Shown here one piece after another: positions 9,087-17,992 of a stretch of DNA of 49,369 bases. Location of the stretch: assembly GCA_029572935.1 (NCBI GenBank), contig JAKQHM010000003.1:1-49369 (forward strand), given 5' to 3'. A model generated the notes under the pieces. That model ran no database searches, was not told the DNA's origin, and saw only the letters and a program-made list of their open reading frames with translations. This DNA is from Bacteroidota bacterium. Lineage in GTDB: Bacteria > Bacteroidota > Bacteroidia > Chitinophagales > Saprospiraceae. A program made the position numbers and the translations under genes. Within the stretch, counting starts at the first letter, position 1; each line of letters opens with the position of its first letter.

Positions 9087-10436
9087 ATGTCAAAACAAAT
9101 TAAATCAGAATTCAGGCAGGGAGAGCGGGTAAGTCCGGTAGACCGATGGGTCATCCAACCTGTTCAGCAATTTATTCACAATTCCACCACATCAGGCATT
9201 GTGCTTTTTACATCAGCCCTGCTGGCCCTCATCCTGGCGAATTCTTCATGGTCCGATCAGTACCATGAGTTCTGGAAGCACAGGTTTGTTGTGGGATTTG
9301 ATACCTGGGTCATAGACAAAGACCTGCATCACTGGATCAACGATGGTCTGATGGCTGTGTTCTTTTTTGTGGTGGGCCTGGAATTGAAACGCGAGATCAT
9401 AGCAGGTACCCTCAGCAAACCCAGGGATGCAGTGTTGCCATTGGTTGCAGCCGCAGGCGGCATGTTGTTTCCGGCGATCCTGTACTGGCTGATCAACCCC
9501 ACCGGAGAGGCTTCTAACGGATGGGGTATCCCTATGGCTACCGATATAGCATTTGCGCTGGGCGTCCTATACCTTTTAGGGGACCGTGTCCCTGCCACAG
9601 TGAAAATATTCCTGACCGCGCTGGCCATTGCAGATGACCTCGGTGCTGTACTGGTAATCGCTTTTTTTTATACTTCGGAGATCAATGCTAACAGCCTGAT
9701 CTTTGCGGCAGGATTTCTGGGGCTGCTGATCCTTTCAAACCTGGTCGGTGTGCGCAACACGGTGTACTATGGAATAATCGGAATAGGAGGTCTGTGGGTC
9801 GCTTTTCTGATGTCAGGAGTGCATGCTACCATAGCAGCCGTCCTGGCTGCCTTTACCATACCGGCCAATACCAAAATCTCGGAACTCCCATTTGCCGACA
9901 ATCTATCGAGGCTGATCGATCGTTTCCGAGCCGAAGAACCCAACCAGCATCCGACAGTGACGGACGAACAATACCAGCTACTGACCGAAATCAAAGCCCT
10001 TGCGGTCCATGCCATGACTCCGCTGCAAAGGCTGGAACATGCCATGCACCCTTTCGTAGCATTTGTAGTGATGCCTGTGTTTGCTTTCAGCAATTCGGGT
10101 ATCAGCTTCACTGGTGACATCACAAGTGTGGTCACCCATCCGGTGACTTTGGGCATTATCCTGGGTCTGGTGGTCGGAAAAATTGCCGGTATTTACCTCT
10201 TATCTAGGCTGGCTTTGTGGAGCGGGATCGGGAATTTGCCGCAAGGAATGAACTTAAGACACCTGCGGGCCATAGGTTTTTTGGGGGGAATCGGATTTAC
10301 CATGTCCCTTTTTATTTCGGGCCTGGCTTTTGAACACGAGGAATTGCAGCATGCTGCCAAACTCGGCATTTTGATCGCATCCCTGATCGCCAGCCTGTGC
10401 GGATACATGGTCATGCGGAGTGCCTTGGACAAATAA
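9087..10436 (+). CDS. nhaA: Na+/H+ antiporter NhaA
   Basis: A 449-residue inner-membrane antiporter exchanging sodium or lithium for protons, used in pH and salt homeostasis. It matches NhaA throughout: HHWINDGLMAVFFFVVGLEL, MATDIAFALG (Asp153, equivalent to D133), TALAIADDLGAV with the ion-binding pair Asp183/Asp184, and the Lys in LVVGKIAGIY equivalent to K300. It is longer than the 388-residue E. coli protein because of an N-terminal extension and a hydrophilic loop at about 280-310. It is convergent with comF, leaving a gap of only 22 bp. Confidence 0.96.
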   Translation: MSKQIKSEFRQGERVSPVDRWVIQPVQQFIHNSTTSGIVLFTSALLALILANSSWSDQYHEFWKHRFVVGFDTWVIDKDLHHWINDGLMAVFFFVVGLELKREIIAGTLSKPRDAVLPLVAAAGGMLFPAILYWLINPTGEASNGWGIPMATDIAFALGVLYLLGDRVPATVKIFLTALAIADDLGAVLVIAFFYTSEINANSLIFAAGFLGLLILSNLVGVRNTVYYGIIGIGGLWVAFLMSGVHATIAAVLAAFTIPANTKISELPFADNLSRLIDRFRAEEPNQHPTVTDEQYQLLTEIKALAVHAMTPLQRLEHAMHPFVAFVVMPVFAFSNSGISFTGDITSVVTHPVTLGIILGLVVGKIAGIYLLSRLALWSGIGNLPQGMNLRHLRAIGFLGGIGFTMSLFISGLAFEHEELQHAAKLGILIASLIASLCGYMVMRSALDK

Positions 10437-10458
10437 GTTTCAGTCATTCCGGATCCGG

Positions 10459-11169
10459 CTAGTAGCCCATGGCAATGGTCGCCATTCTGATCTGAGCCGG
10501 TCCGGCCTGCAACAGGACTGAAGCGCATCCGTCCAGGGTCGCACCCGTGGTGAGTACGTCATCCACGATCAAAATCTGTCGGTTGGTGATTTTTTCCGGA
10601 TTTTTCAGAATGAAGACATCCTGCATGTTCTGAGCCCTGTGGCTTCTGTCGCGCGCAGTCTGAGTCTCGGTATGTCGTTTTCTGCCGATCACATCTTCTT
10701 CCACCTGAATCTGCATGGACTCAGCCAGTCCCCTGGCAAATTCCAGGCTTTGGTTATAACCCCTTTTCTTTTCGCGTAGGGGGTGCAAAGGCACCGGGAT
10801 GATCAGTTCAGTACCATGGAACAAGGGAGATTCCCTCAATTGCTCGCCGTAATACAAACCCAGCTTGTACGCCAGATCCTTCCTGCCTCTGTACTTGATC
10901 TGGCCGATCAGAGCAGAGACCACCCCGCCCGAAACGTAATAGTACAAGGCCGCTCCGGCTGCCACAGGGACTCTGCCCTCAAAATGTCTGACGAACTCAT
11001 TGTCCTTCTGCATGTGCTGGCCGGTGGGCACGGTGAGGCTTCTGCAGGAAAGACACAGAACATCTCCGGACGTTTCGATCCGGCCCGAGCAGGCCAGACA
11101 TAGGGGAGGATACAACAAGTCCAGCAGGGATTCCAGGCCATATTTCAGTTTATCTATCCAGGGGCTCAT
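10459..11169 (-). CDS. comF: ComF-family phosphoribosyltransferase-like protein
   Basis: A 236-residue ComF/GntX protein. The N terminus has a zinc-binding set of cysteines (Cys24, Cys27, Cys39, Cys42 in LCLAC and LCLSC). The C terminus is a type I phosphoribosyltransferase fold with the PRPP loop ILIVDDVLTTGAT. In naturally competent bacteria ComF takes part in DNA uptake. Here no other competence gene is nearby, so that role is only a family inference. It stands alone between nhaA (convergent) and the degP-like gene upstream, whose terminator separates the two transcripts. Confidence 0.92.
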   Translation of the reverse strand: MSPWIDKLKYGLESLLDLLYPPLCLACSGRIETSGDVLCLSCRSLTVPTGQHMQKDNEFVRHFEGRVPVAAGAALYYYVSGGVVSALIGQIKYRGRKDLAYKLGLYYGEQLRESPLFHGTELIIPVPLHPLREKKRGYNQSLEFARGLAESMQIQVEEDVIGRKRHTETQTARDRSHRAQNMQDVFILKNPEKITNRQILIVDDVLTTGATLDGCASVLLQAGPAQIRMATIAMGY

Positions 11170-11197
11170 CGGATCAACGCATCAGTTGCGGCACAAA

Positions 11198-11226
11198 ATA
11201 AAAAATCCCCCCCTTTCGGGGAGGAT
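11198..11226 (-). terminator. rho-independent terminator of the degP-like gene
   Basis: On the minus strand ATCCTCCCC-GAAA-GGGGGGGAT (11205-11226) forms a 9-bp stem with one G-U pair and a tetraloop, followed by a run of T interrupted once (11198-11204). It lies about 50 bp beyond the stop of the protease gene and directly before comF. Confidence 0.8.
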
Positions 11227-11275
11227 CTTCAAACAAAACGAAAAACCAACTTTATAGAAAGCTACAAAAACCTTG

Positions 11276-12490
11276 TTACAAACCTTTGCGGATTTTCACA
11301 GGAATTTCCTTTGGCGATCCGTCCCGGATAATTTTTACGTTCAGTGTTTCTCCTACCTTGGTTAATCCGACCGCTTTAGAGAGGTCATCATAATTTTTAA
11401 CAGGCTTGCCGTTGATACCGACTATAACGTCTTTGGGCCTAAGGCCTGCATACTTGGCAGAACTATTATCCTCCAGGTTTTCGATTATAACGCCTTCTTT
11501 TGAGGAAAGGTTCAATTCTTTTTTACTTTCTTCATCTATTTCAGAGACCAAAACACCCAGCCTTCCTCTCTCAAAAGAACCATTGGCAATGAGTTCTTTG
11601 ACGATCTTGTTCATCAGATTCACCGGGATGGCAAAAGAATACCCGCTGAAGTAACCCGTTTTGGTGGCGATCGCGGAATTGATGCCGACCAACCTGCCCT
11701 GAGCATCTACCAGGGCCCCACCGCTGTTGCCCGGATTAATGGCAGCATCCGTCTGGATGAACTCTTCAATACCCTTTTGGGTCTGATTTTGGTTCTGTCC
11801 ATAGAACTGGTAGGGATCCTGATTTTCATCCAGGAGATTTAAGTTGCGACCTTTGGCTGAGACGATTCCGGCGGTGACCGTGGAAGTCAGGTAGCCGAAT
11901 GGGTTGCCGACCGCGAGGACCCATTCTCCCACACGCAGGTCATCCGAGTTGGCGACTGGCAGGATGGGTAATCCTGTTTCTTCAATTTTCAAAACGGCCA
12001 GATCCGTGCGAGGATCCGTTCCTATTTTCTGGGCTTTGTATTTTTTGTCGTTTTTGAGGATGACCTCTATGTCGTCTGCGAATTCCACGACGTGGTTGTT
12101 GGTGACGATGTATCCGTCATTGGAGATGATCACGCCGCTTCCGCTGCCTTTTCTGGGTTGAAACATGTTGCCGAAGCCAAAGAAATCGCGGAACATGGGA
12201 TTGCCAAAAAAGGGATCATTGCGATAATACTGCTCTTCCTTTTGTCTGACCCTCTGCTCGCTTTCCTGGGCATTGATCTGCACCACCACTTCCAGAGCCT
12301 TGTTGGCAGCCAGGGTAAAATCGGGTCCTGTGTTAACCGTACCTCCCAGAGGAGATTCGTTGACCTGGTAAACAGGAGCCGGCTGATGCTCCTGATGTAA
12401 TCCCAAGCGGGAGCCCGCGAGGTGTAAACCAGCGAAAACCACGGCTCCACCGGCTACTCCGGCTAAAATGTTCGTCCAAATGTTTCTCAT
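11276..12490 (-). CDS. degP: DegP/HtrA-type periplasmic serine protease
   Basis: Trypsin-like protease and chaperone for misfolded envelope proteins. The ATG at 12490 starts a membrane anchor or signal (ILAGVAGGAVVFAGL). In-frame starts at 12541 and 12499 exist but add an atypical N terminus. The catalytic triad is visible as TNNHVV, TDLAVLK and GNSGGAL, being His133, Asp163 and Ser256 counted from 12490. One PDZ domain follows (GVIIENLEDNSSAKYAGLRP). A second PDZ, present in E. coli DegP, is missing, so the architecture is closer to DegS or to the single-PDZ Bacteroidota HtrA. A Q/N-rich loop (YGQNQNQTQ) sits before the active Ser. Confidence 0.92.
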   Translation of the reverse strand: MRNIWTNILAGVAGGAVVFAGLHLAGSRLGLHQEHQPAPVYQVNESPLGGTVNTGPDFTLAANKALEVVVQINAQESEQRVRQKEEQYYRNDPFFGNPMFRDFFGFGNMFQPRKGSGSGVIISNDGYIVTNNHVVEFADDIEVILKNDKKYKAQKIGTDPRTDLAVLKIEETGLPILPVANSDDLRVGEWVLAVGNPFGYLTSTVTAGIVSAKGRNLNLLDENQDPYQFYGQNQNQTQKGIEEFIQTDAAINPGNSGGALVDAQGRLVGINSAIATKTGYFSGYSFAIPVNLMNKIVKELIANGSFERGRLGVLVSEIDEESKKELNLSSKEGVIIENLEDNSSAKYAGLRPKDVIVGINGKPVKNYDDLSKAVGLTKVGETLNVKIIRDGSPKEIPVKIRKGL

Positions 12491-13076
12491 GATCTTCATA
12501 GATTTATAACTGAAAAACCAAACGACTACCCATTTCTTCAAGTTTTATGGGCATTCCATTTTAACATAGTTTTAACCCCGGCATACTTTAAAATCCTCTA
12601 AAGGCTGATGCTGGATGAATGGCAGTTTCTTTTAAAAGCACACATACCAATTAGGACGCTATAGATCAGTGAATTAAATATTTGGAATTACGAACATGGA
12701 GGAAGGTTTCGTAGCAATAAGTTTTTGGAATCCTTTTTTAACCTTTTTTAAGGTTTAAATGAAAAATCCAAATCTCATTACTGATGAGCGGTTATCCGCT
12801 GCCTGAATCTGGCCAAATAGAAACAAGATCGGACGGTACAATTGGAAAATTGGATGGCAGGACTTTTCTGAAATTTTAAAAAAAATTCAATTTAAATAAA
12901 AAAAAATAACTAACTTGCAAGCGGAATGAAGATTAAAACCGTTTTTACTTAAACTGTCGGTTTTCTTAAGAACTCGGGAATTTTATTTTTCGAATTGGCG
13001 AATAAGGGGAAGATCTATTTTTATTTTTTAACCAATAAATTCTTTCTTATGAAACTTGCTTTATTAAAATTGGAAA
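12491..13076. other. AT-rich intergenic region before the T9SS cargo pair
   Basis: No gene is supported. A short palindrome AACCTTTTTTAAGGTT lies at 12740-12755. The stretch from 12870 is extremely A/T-rich. A frame from a TTG at 12995 runs into the heptamer repeat but codes for nothing recognisable. The region must hold the promoters of the divergent protease and cargo genes, but I cannot place them confidently. Confidence 0.4.
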
Positions 13077-13101
13077 ATGTATCTTTACAATTCCTCTATT
13101 C

Positions 13102-13185
13102 ACCCAGTACCCAGTACCCAGTACCCAGTACACAGTACCCAGTACCCAGTACACAGTACACAATACACAGTACCCAGTACACAGT
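13102..13185 (+). repeat. 12-copy heptanucleotide tandem repeat (ACCCAGT/ACACAGT)
   Basis: Twelve consecutive 7-bp units, read directly: ACCCAGT four times, ACACAGT, ACCCAGT twice, ACACAGT, ACACAAT, ACACAGT, ACCCAGT, ACACAGT. The unit length is not a multiple of three, so copy-number change shifts any frame that crosses it. The array sits between the ATG at 13077 and the signal-peptide codons of the cargo gene. Confidence 0.95.
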
Positions 13186-13226
13186 TTTCAAATCAAAATT
13201 TGACTAAATGGAGATGGTTTCTAAAA

Positions 13227-16200
13227 TTGATTCACTTCAAAATTGACTTTAGGTATATTTCCATCTTACTAACCTTTTTTTACTTTCAAACTTATTCATT
13301 TTCCCAAAATTGCTGCCATTCGGTATATTTTCATTCTGGTGTAAGCTCAACGGATTTATTGAGGGTGGGATGTGATAAACTGTACCGGAAATACGAAATT
13401 GTCCACAACCAGAGTTGTACGGAATCTCCTCTTCAAATCGCAGTTGGCTCGAGTTTCGCAATTATGTATGAACTGGAATTCTTTAAGGTAACGTACCAAA
13501 GTATTATTGATGCCAGCGAGATTACGATTACCCCATCTTATATAAATGATCCTCCCTCGGCAGGATCCTTTAATTATATACTGGATCCCCTGCCATTATA
13601 TTACCCTGCTGACAACGATTATGTCCTGGTGTTTTTTGAATACCAATTTAATCTGAGTTTTGGCAACCCAAATGCCGGCTCGGGTCTGCCTCCTCCATCA
13701 AACATTGGATTAGGCCTCGCTACACGTTGTTCATCAAATGACTCGTTTAATCAGACCGATGTATACAGTGCTTCTGGGGCATCTGGCGTAAGGGTAAATG
13801 GCAACTGGTCAGATCTTAAAAACGATCCGGATATATCTGTTTTTTTGAACCAGGCGCCGGGTTTCCATATAACAGAAGAACTTGTCATAGACGATATCCA
13901 GGAAGTAATTGGGGGATTTGCATCCGCTTCAAATATCACGGGAGATCCGGGATACAGGATTACTGCTCTCGCTGATGTTGACTTTATCAATTGCATTGTT
14001 TCCGGCTGTGAAGAAATGTGGAAAGGATTTGACGTAAAGCAAGGTGTCCAGCTAGGTATGAGGGACTGTCAAGTAAAGGATGCAGAAATTGGCGTTCGGC
14101 TTCAGCAGGGATCTAAATTTACAGCTAGCAACTCTAGTTTCATAAACAACTGTTATGGAATATGGGATGATCATGGAATTTTTGTCGATCTTGGCACGGT
14201 TACTTTTACATCAATTCCTGAATCCTGGCTTCCTTCATTTTCTGGTCAAACCTATTTCCCTGTGGCTGGCATTGGATTGGCGGGATTGGTTTCTCACGGT
14301 GGATTAATATTAGAGAGAGAAGGGCTCTATTCCAATCTTTACAATGGAATAGTGGCCACTGATGCATCCCTGGATGTGAATCAATCAGAATTCAAATCCA
14401 TCCATCATCTGGTCCCTTTTGATCAAGGTAACGGAATCCTTTTGTATAATCCCAGCGGATCCAAAACTGCTCATATAAGCAATAGATCAAAATTTGAAAA
14501 CTGTCAAACCGGTATTAGAATTTCAGGCCAAAGGACTAAAGTCTTAAATTCAGATTTTGCTGATGTAGCATACGGAATAAGTGCTTCAAATACTTCAGCC
14601 AGTCTGACGATGGATTATGATACGATTCAATCCACCATTTATGGAATTCAATTAAACAATTGTTCGGGTGCATTAAAAACCATTCAAAACAGCATATTTA
14701 TCAATAGCGGTAATTCCACGATTGACGACGGTTGTATCTACATCCAGAATCCTGCATCGTTTTCACTTATAAGAAACAACCAGATGACTGTACAAGGAGG
14801 AATTTTTGGATTCAGAACCACACCGGGTGCTCCTTCAAGCCTGTACAACAATACCAGCACATTAGACAATACTTCGCGCTCCCATGGATTTGGTTTTCAT
14901 CTGTCGGGAAATAGATCCAACCTTAGCTGTAATACAGCCGCTGGACCCTCCTCCACCAATAAAGATCTATATGGGTACCAGGTAGTGATGGCCAATGCCA
15001 ACTTTAACTGCAATCTTTCAGATGGAGGCCGTAGGGGTTTCAATGTATCTGGAAGCAATGCCATGTCGGCTTTCAGAGGAAATGAAATAGGTGGAATCTA
15101 TGGCATGCGGGTTGAATCCAACGGAAGGCTTGGTCTCAGTGCTACACTGATGCACCAGGGCAACTGCTGGCCAGGGTCTTCTATAAAAGATGCATTAAAT
15201 GATAATAGTGATCCATCAATTGTTGAATTTTCGCAGTTTACAGTGGACGAACAGGAAATGGCATGCTATATGCCAGATTGGGAGGCACATGGAAATGCAG
15301 TTTGGTTTAAAAATGAAACAGACCAAATTGGCTCTTATGCATGTGGATCACTATGTCCCAATGGCGGAGCAGGTGCCGGATTTGGTCCGGATATTTGTGA
15401 TTATGCTGAGGAATTGATTCCATTGACCAATAATTCTGTAAGTTATGCCGCCTATCAAAACGAGATGCGTTGGTTGGATAGATACCAGGTCTACAAACTG
15501 CTTACAGAAGCAGATTGCTCAGGATTGAGTCAAACCTTACAGAATTTTCTCAGCGCTATGGCCACTTCTGAAATCGGCAAGTTGGCTGAGATCGACATCA
15601 GATTGAATGCATTGGCAGCCTCTTCTGAAGATGCTGACCAAATCCAACTTGATTCATTGCACCAGATCCATGATAGCTTAATCATCCAAATCAAAGATTT
15701 ATCGGAGGAGACCTGGTTTAAATGGGATACAAGTATTGTAGTGGAATTGTTGGATGAAATGGCCATCGTCCAGGCAGAAATTGATACGTTGGTTGAAGTC
15801 AAGAATGATTGGTATATTGGACAACTTGAAGAATTGCAGGTGGACAATGCTGAAATAAGTACCAGTAGCACCATAGCTGCACAGCTCAAGTGGGTCAATG
15901 GTTTAATGATCACCACCATGCTCAGTGATACTCTGCTACATTTGGACAGCGAAGATGAAAATGATTTGTTGGACATTGCTTTTTTATGCCCTGAAGAAGG
16001 CGGTTACGCCACCCTGAAGGCACGTGGTTTGCTTCACTCTTTGGGTTATACAGAAGTTTTTGATGACCGACATTGTTATGACAGTTCATTGCAGGCTTTA
16101 AAAACTCCAATCATGCCGTTAGGATTGACTTTAACTCCCAATCCAACTTCAACTTTTGTTTATATTGAAGCATCTGGCCAAGCCATCAATTCTATTCAAT

Positions 16201-16358
16201 TTATAAGTACAATGGGTCAACTGATCTTTGAACAAAAAGGAGGAGGGGCAAATTATGTCTATTCTAAAACAGATCAATTAGCCCTTGGTACCTACATGGT
16301 AGTATGTACACTAATTGACGGAACAGTGCTTAGATCAAAACTAATCGTAAACCGATGA
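13227..16358 (+). CDS. T9SS cargo: right-handed beta-helix surface protein, type A sorting domain
   Basis: A large secreted protein of about 1043 residues. The frame can start at an ATG at 13077, but that puts the heptamer repeat into the protein and the signal peptide some 60 residues in. A TTG at 13227 gives a conventional signal peptide (FRYISILLTFFYF, then SFSQ). Residues of about 200-650 are Asn/Ser/Gly-rich beta-helix turns (NNCYGIWDDHGI, LNNCSGALKTIQNS). About 770-950 is helical and acidic (LDSLHQIHDSLIIQIKDL). The C terminus is a type A sorting domain (LTPNPTSTFVYIEA through SKLIVNR), so export through T9SS to the cell surface is expected. A truncated paralogue lies at 47858-49369. 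It may be an adhesin or a glycan-binding protein; no catalytic site is evident. Confidence 0.8.
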   Translation: MIHFKIDFRYISILLTFFYFQTYSFSQNCCHSVYFHSGVSSTDLLRVGCDKLYRKYEIVHNQSCTESPLQIAVGSSFAIMYELEFFKVTYQSIIDASEITITPSYINDPPSAGSFNYILDPLPLYYPADNDYVLVFFEYQFNLSFGNPNAGSGLPPPSNIGLGLATRCSSNDSFNQTDVYSASGASGVRVNGNWSDLKNDPDISVFLNQAPGFHITEELVIDDIQEVIGGFASASNITGDPGYRITALADVDFINCIVSGCEEMWKGFDVKQGVQLGMRDCQVKDAEIGVRLQQGSKFTASNSSFINNCYGIWDDHGIFVDLGTVTFTSIPESWLPSFSGQTYFPVAGIGLAGLVSHGGLILEREGLYSNLYNGIVATDASLDVNQSEFKSIHHLVPFDQGNGILLYNPSGSKTAHISNRSKFENCQTGIRISGQRTKVLNSDFADVAYGISASNTSASLTMDYDTIQSTIYGIQLNNCSGALKTIQNSIFINSGNSTIDDGCIYIQNPASFSLIRNNQMTVQGGIFGFRTTPGAPSSLYNNTSTLDNTSRSHGFGFHLSGNRSNLSCNTAAGPSSTNKDLYGYQVVMANANFNCNLSDGGRRGFNVSGSNAMSAFRGNEIGGIYGMRVESNGRLGLSATLMHQGNCWPGSSIKDALNDNSDPSIVEFSQFTVDEQEMACYMPDWEAHGNAVWFKNETDQIGSYACGSLCPNGGAGAGFGPDICDYAEELIPLTNNSVSYAAYQNEMRWLDRYQVYKLLTEADCSGLSQTLQNFLSAMATSEIGKLAEIDIRLNALAASSEDADQIQLDSLHQIHDSLIIQIKDLSEETWFKWDTSIVVELLDEMAIVQAEIDTLVEVKNDWYIGQLEELQVDNAEISTSSTIAAQLKWVNGLMITTMLSDTLLHLDSEDENDLLDIAFLCPEEGGYATLKARGLLHSLGYTEVFDDRHCYDSSLQALKTPIMPLGLTLTPNPTSTFVYIEASGQAINSIQFISTMGQLIFEQKGGGANYVYSKTDQLALGTYMVVCTLIDGTVLRSKLIVNR

Positions 16359-17890
16359 AAGAAATCAAGTATTATTTTCCAAAGGAGAGGCTTATTAAGC
16401 CTCTCCTTTATATAATTTACTATTTCATTTATTGTCACTCCATTTTCAGTCAAAGTTTGGTTCCAAAATATGACTATAATTGGGTGCTGGATTCATATGG
16501 TACACCCTGTTTGGTAATCCAATTTGGGAATGACACAATTGTTTATGATAGTCTCAATATGGACTTTGGTTATACCAATGCATGCATCAGTGATATTGAT
16601 GGAAAATTAATATCGTATTCAAATGGATGTCAAATTAATAATTCAACTTTCGGGCCTATGGAAAATGGCCAACAAATAAACCCTGGTCAAGTGCATAGAG
16701 AAAATTGTCCAGCAGGCAGATATCCTGCTGGAGAACAAGGTGCTGTGTTTATTCCTGATCCGGGGGATTCGATGAGATATTATCTGCTTCATGCCTCAAT
16801 TGCCATTCAGGATTTTCCAATTTTAAAAACTTGGGTTGATGCTATTAGTTACTCGATTGTTGATTTAAAATATAATAATGGTTTAGGTAAAGTTATTTTA
16901 AAAAACAATCCAATTATCACTGACAGTTCGATTTGTGCTGAAATGGCAGTTGTAAAAAATATTAATAATAAAGATTTTTGGATTTTATCAAAAGTTGCTT
17001 ATGAAAATGCTTATTATAGAATGTTACTAAATTCAAATGGTATTTCAGTTATTGGTAAACAAAATAATCTTGGAGATACTTCTTCTATAAAAGACTTTCC
17101 TCTTGGCGTTTGTATTTTTTCCCCTAATGGTGAAAAATTTATCAGGTATTCTGTCTATTTAGACAATATTAGTTTATTTGATTTCGACCGCAGCACAGGT
17201 TTACTAAGTAATTACCGTAGTATTCCAGTCATTGACAGCATGATGCTTGATGGAGGCGCCTGCTTTTCACCTTCCGGAAGATTTCTGTATGTCGGCACCT
17301 ACTGGGATTTATACCAATACGATCTGGAAGCAGTTGATATTAAAGCCAGCGAAGTACACATCGCACACTGGGATGGATTTCGTTACCGAAATATTTTCAG
17401 CCATATGATCGGACGGATGCAATTAGGTCCTGATTGCAAGATTTACGTCAATTGTCGCAACAGCATGAAATACCTGCATGTCATCAATAAGCCGGATGAA
17501 AAAGGTTTGGCCTGTGATTTTCACCAAAATCAGCTTGAACTCCCTCAAACTCATGGTGGATTTCTTCCCTCATTTCCCAACTACCGCCTAGGTGTGGCTC
17601 CGGTCTGTGACCCCAATCTGGCAGTGTCTGTTTATGAAATCCAGATCCATCGGTATTTGTCAGTTTATCCCAATCCTGCATCAGATGAAGTTACCCTGGA
17701 TGCCGGCGATCTTGGGATTAAATCTGTACAGATACTAGATCTCTTAGGTCAAATGGTTTATCATCAAAAAATCAATCCCACGCCATCTATTAGATTGAAG
17801 TTGGGAAATTTTAATCCCGGTACTTATATCGTAGTGTGCGTGTTGAATAACGGCACAAGCCTTAGGGCTAAGCTCATAATTCATAAATAA
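16355..17890 (+). CDS. T9SS cargo: propeller-like surface protein, type A sorting domain
   Basis: A 511-residue exported protein. Its ATG overlaps the stop of the preceding cargo gene (ATGA at 16355-16358), so the two are translationally coupled. A hydrophobic segment LLYIIYYFIYCHSIFSQ ends the signal peptide. The body carries repeated blade-like segments (GVCIFSPNGEKFIRYS, GACFSPSGRFLYVGTYWDLY, MQLGPDCKIYVNCRN), as in WD40 or PD40-like propellers. A type A sorting domain follows (LSVYPNPASDEVTLDA to AKLIIHK). Its last 25 residues resemble those of the upstream protein (GTYIVVCVLNNG, GTYMVVCTLIDG). The ligand is unknown. The gene is visibly AT-richer than the housekeeping genes around it. Confidence 0.8.
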   Translation: MKEIKYYFPKERLIKPLLYIIYYFIYCHSIFSQSLVPKYDYNWVLDSYGTPCLVIQFGNDTIVYDSLNMDFGYTNACISDIDGKLISYSNGCQINNSTFGPMENGQQINPGQVHRENCPAGRYPAGEQGAVFIPDPGDSMRYYLLHASIAIQDFPILKTWVDAISYSIVDLKYNNGLGKVILKNNPIITDSSICAEMAVVKNINNKDFWILSKVAYENAYYRMLLNSNGISVIGKQNNLGDTSSIKDFPLGVCIFSPNGEKFIRYSVYLDNISLFDFDRSTGLLSNYRSIPVIDSMMLDGGACFSPSGRFLYVGTYWDLYQYDLEAVDIKASEVHIAHWDGFRYRNIFSHMIGRMQLGPDCKIYVNCRNSMKYLHVINKPDEKGLACDFHQNQLELPQTHGGFLPSFPNYRLGVAPVCDPNLAVSVYEIQIHRYLSVYPNPASDEVTLDAGDLGIKSVQILDLLGQMVYHQKINPTPSIRLKLGNFNPGTYIVVCVLNNGTSLRAKLIIHK

Positions 17891-17992
17891 ACCCACATAC
17901 ACTTGGGCAATCATTGTAATATTCAAACCTGTAAGTTAAGTCCCGGCTAAATTTTTTATCCTAATGCATATTAAAAAACAAAGACTCACTCC

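Noticed and set aside
10437-10460. CCGGATCCGG palindrome between nhaA and comF as terminator
   Set aside because: The stem is short with no loop and there is no T-run on either strand.
12995-13207. 70-codon frame with the heptamer repeat
   Set aside because: Begins at a TTG, is mostly AT-rich leader plus repeat, has no domain, and overlaps the cargo gene in another frame.
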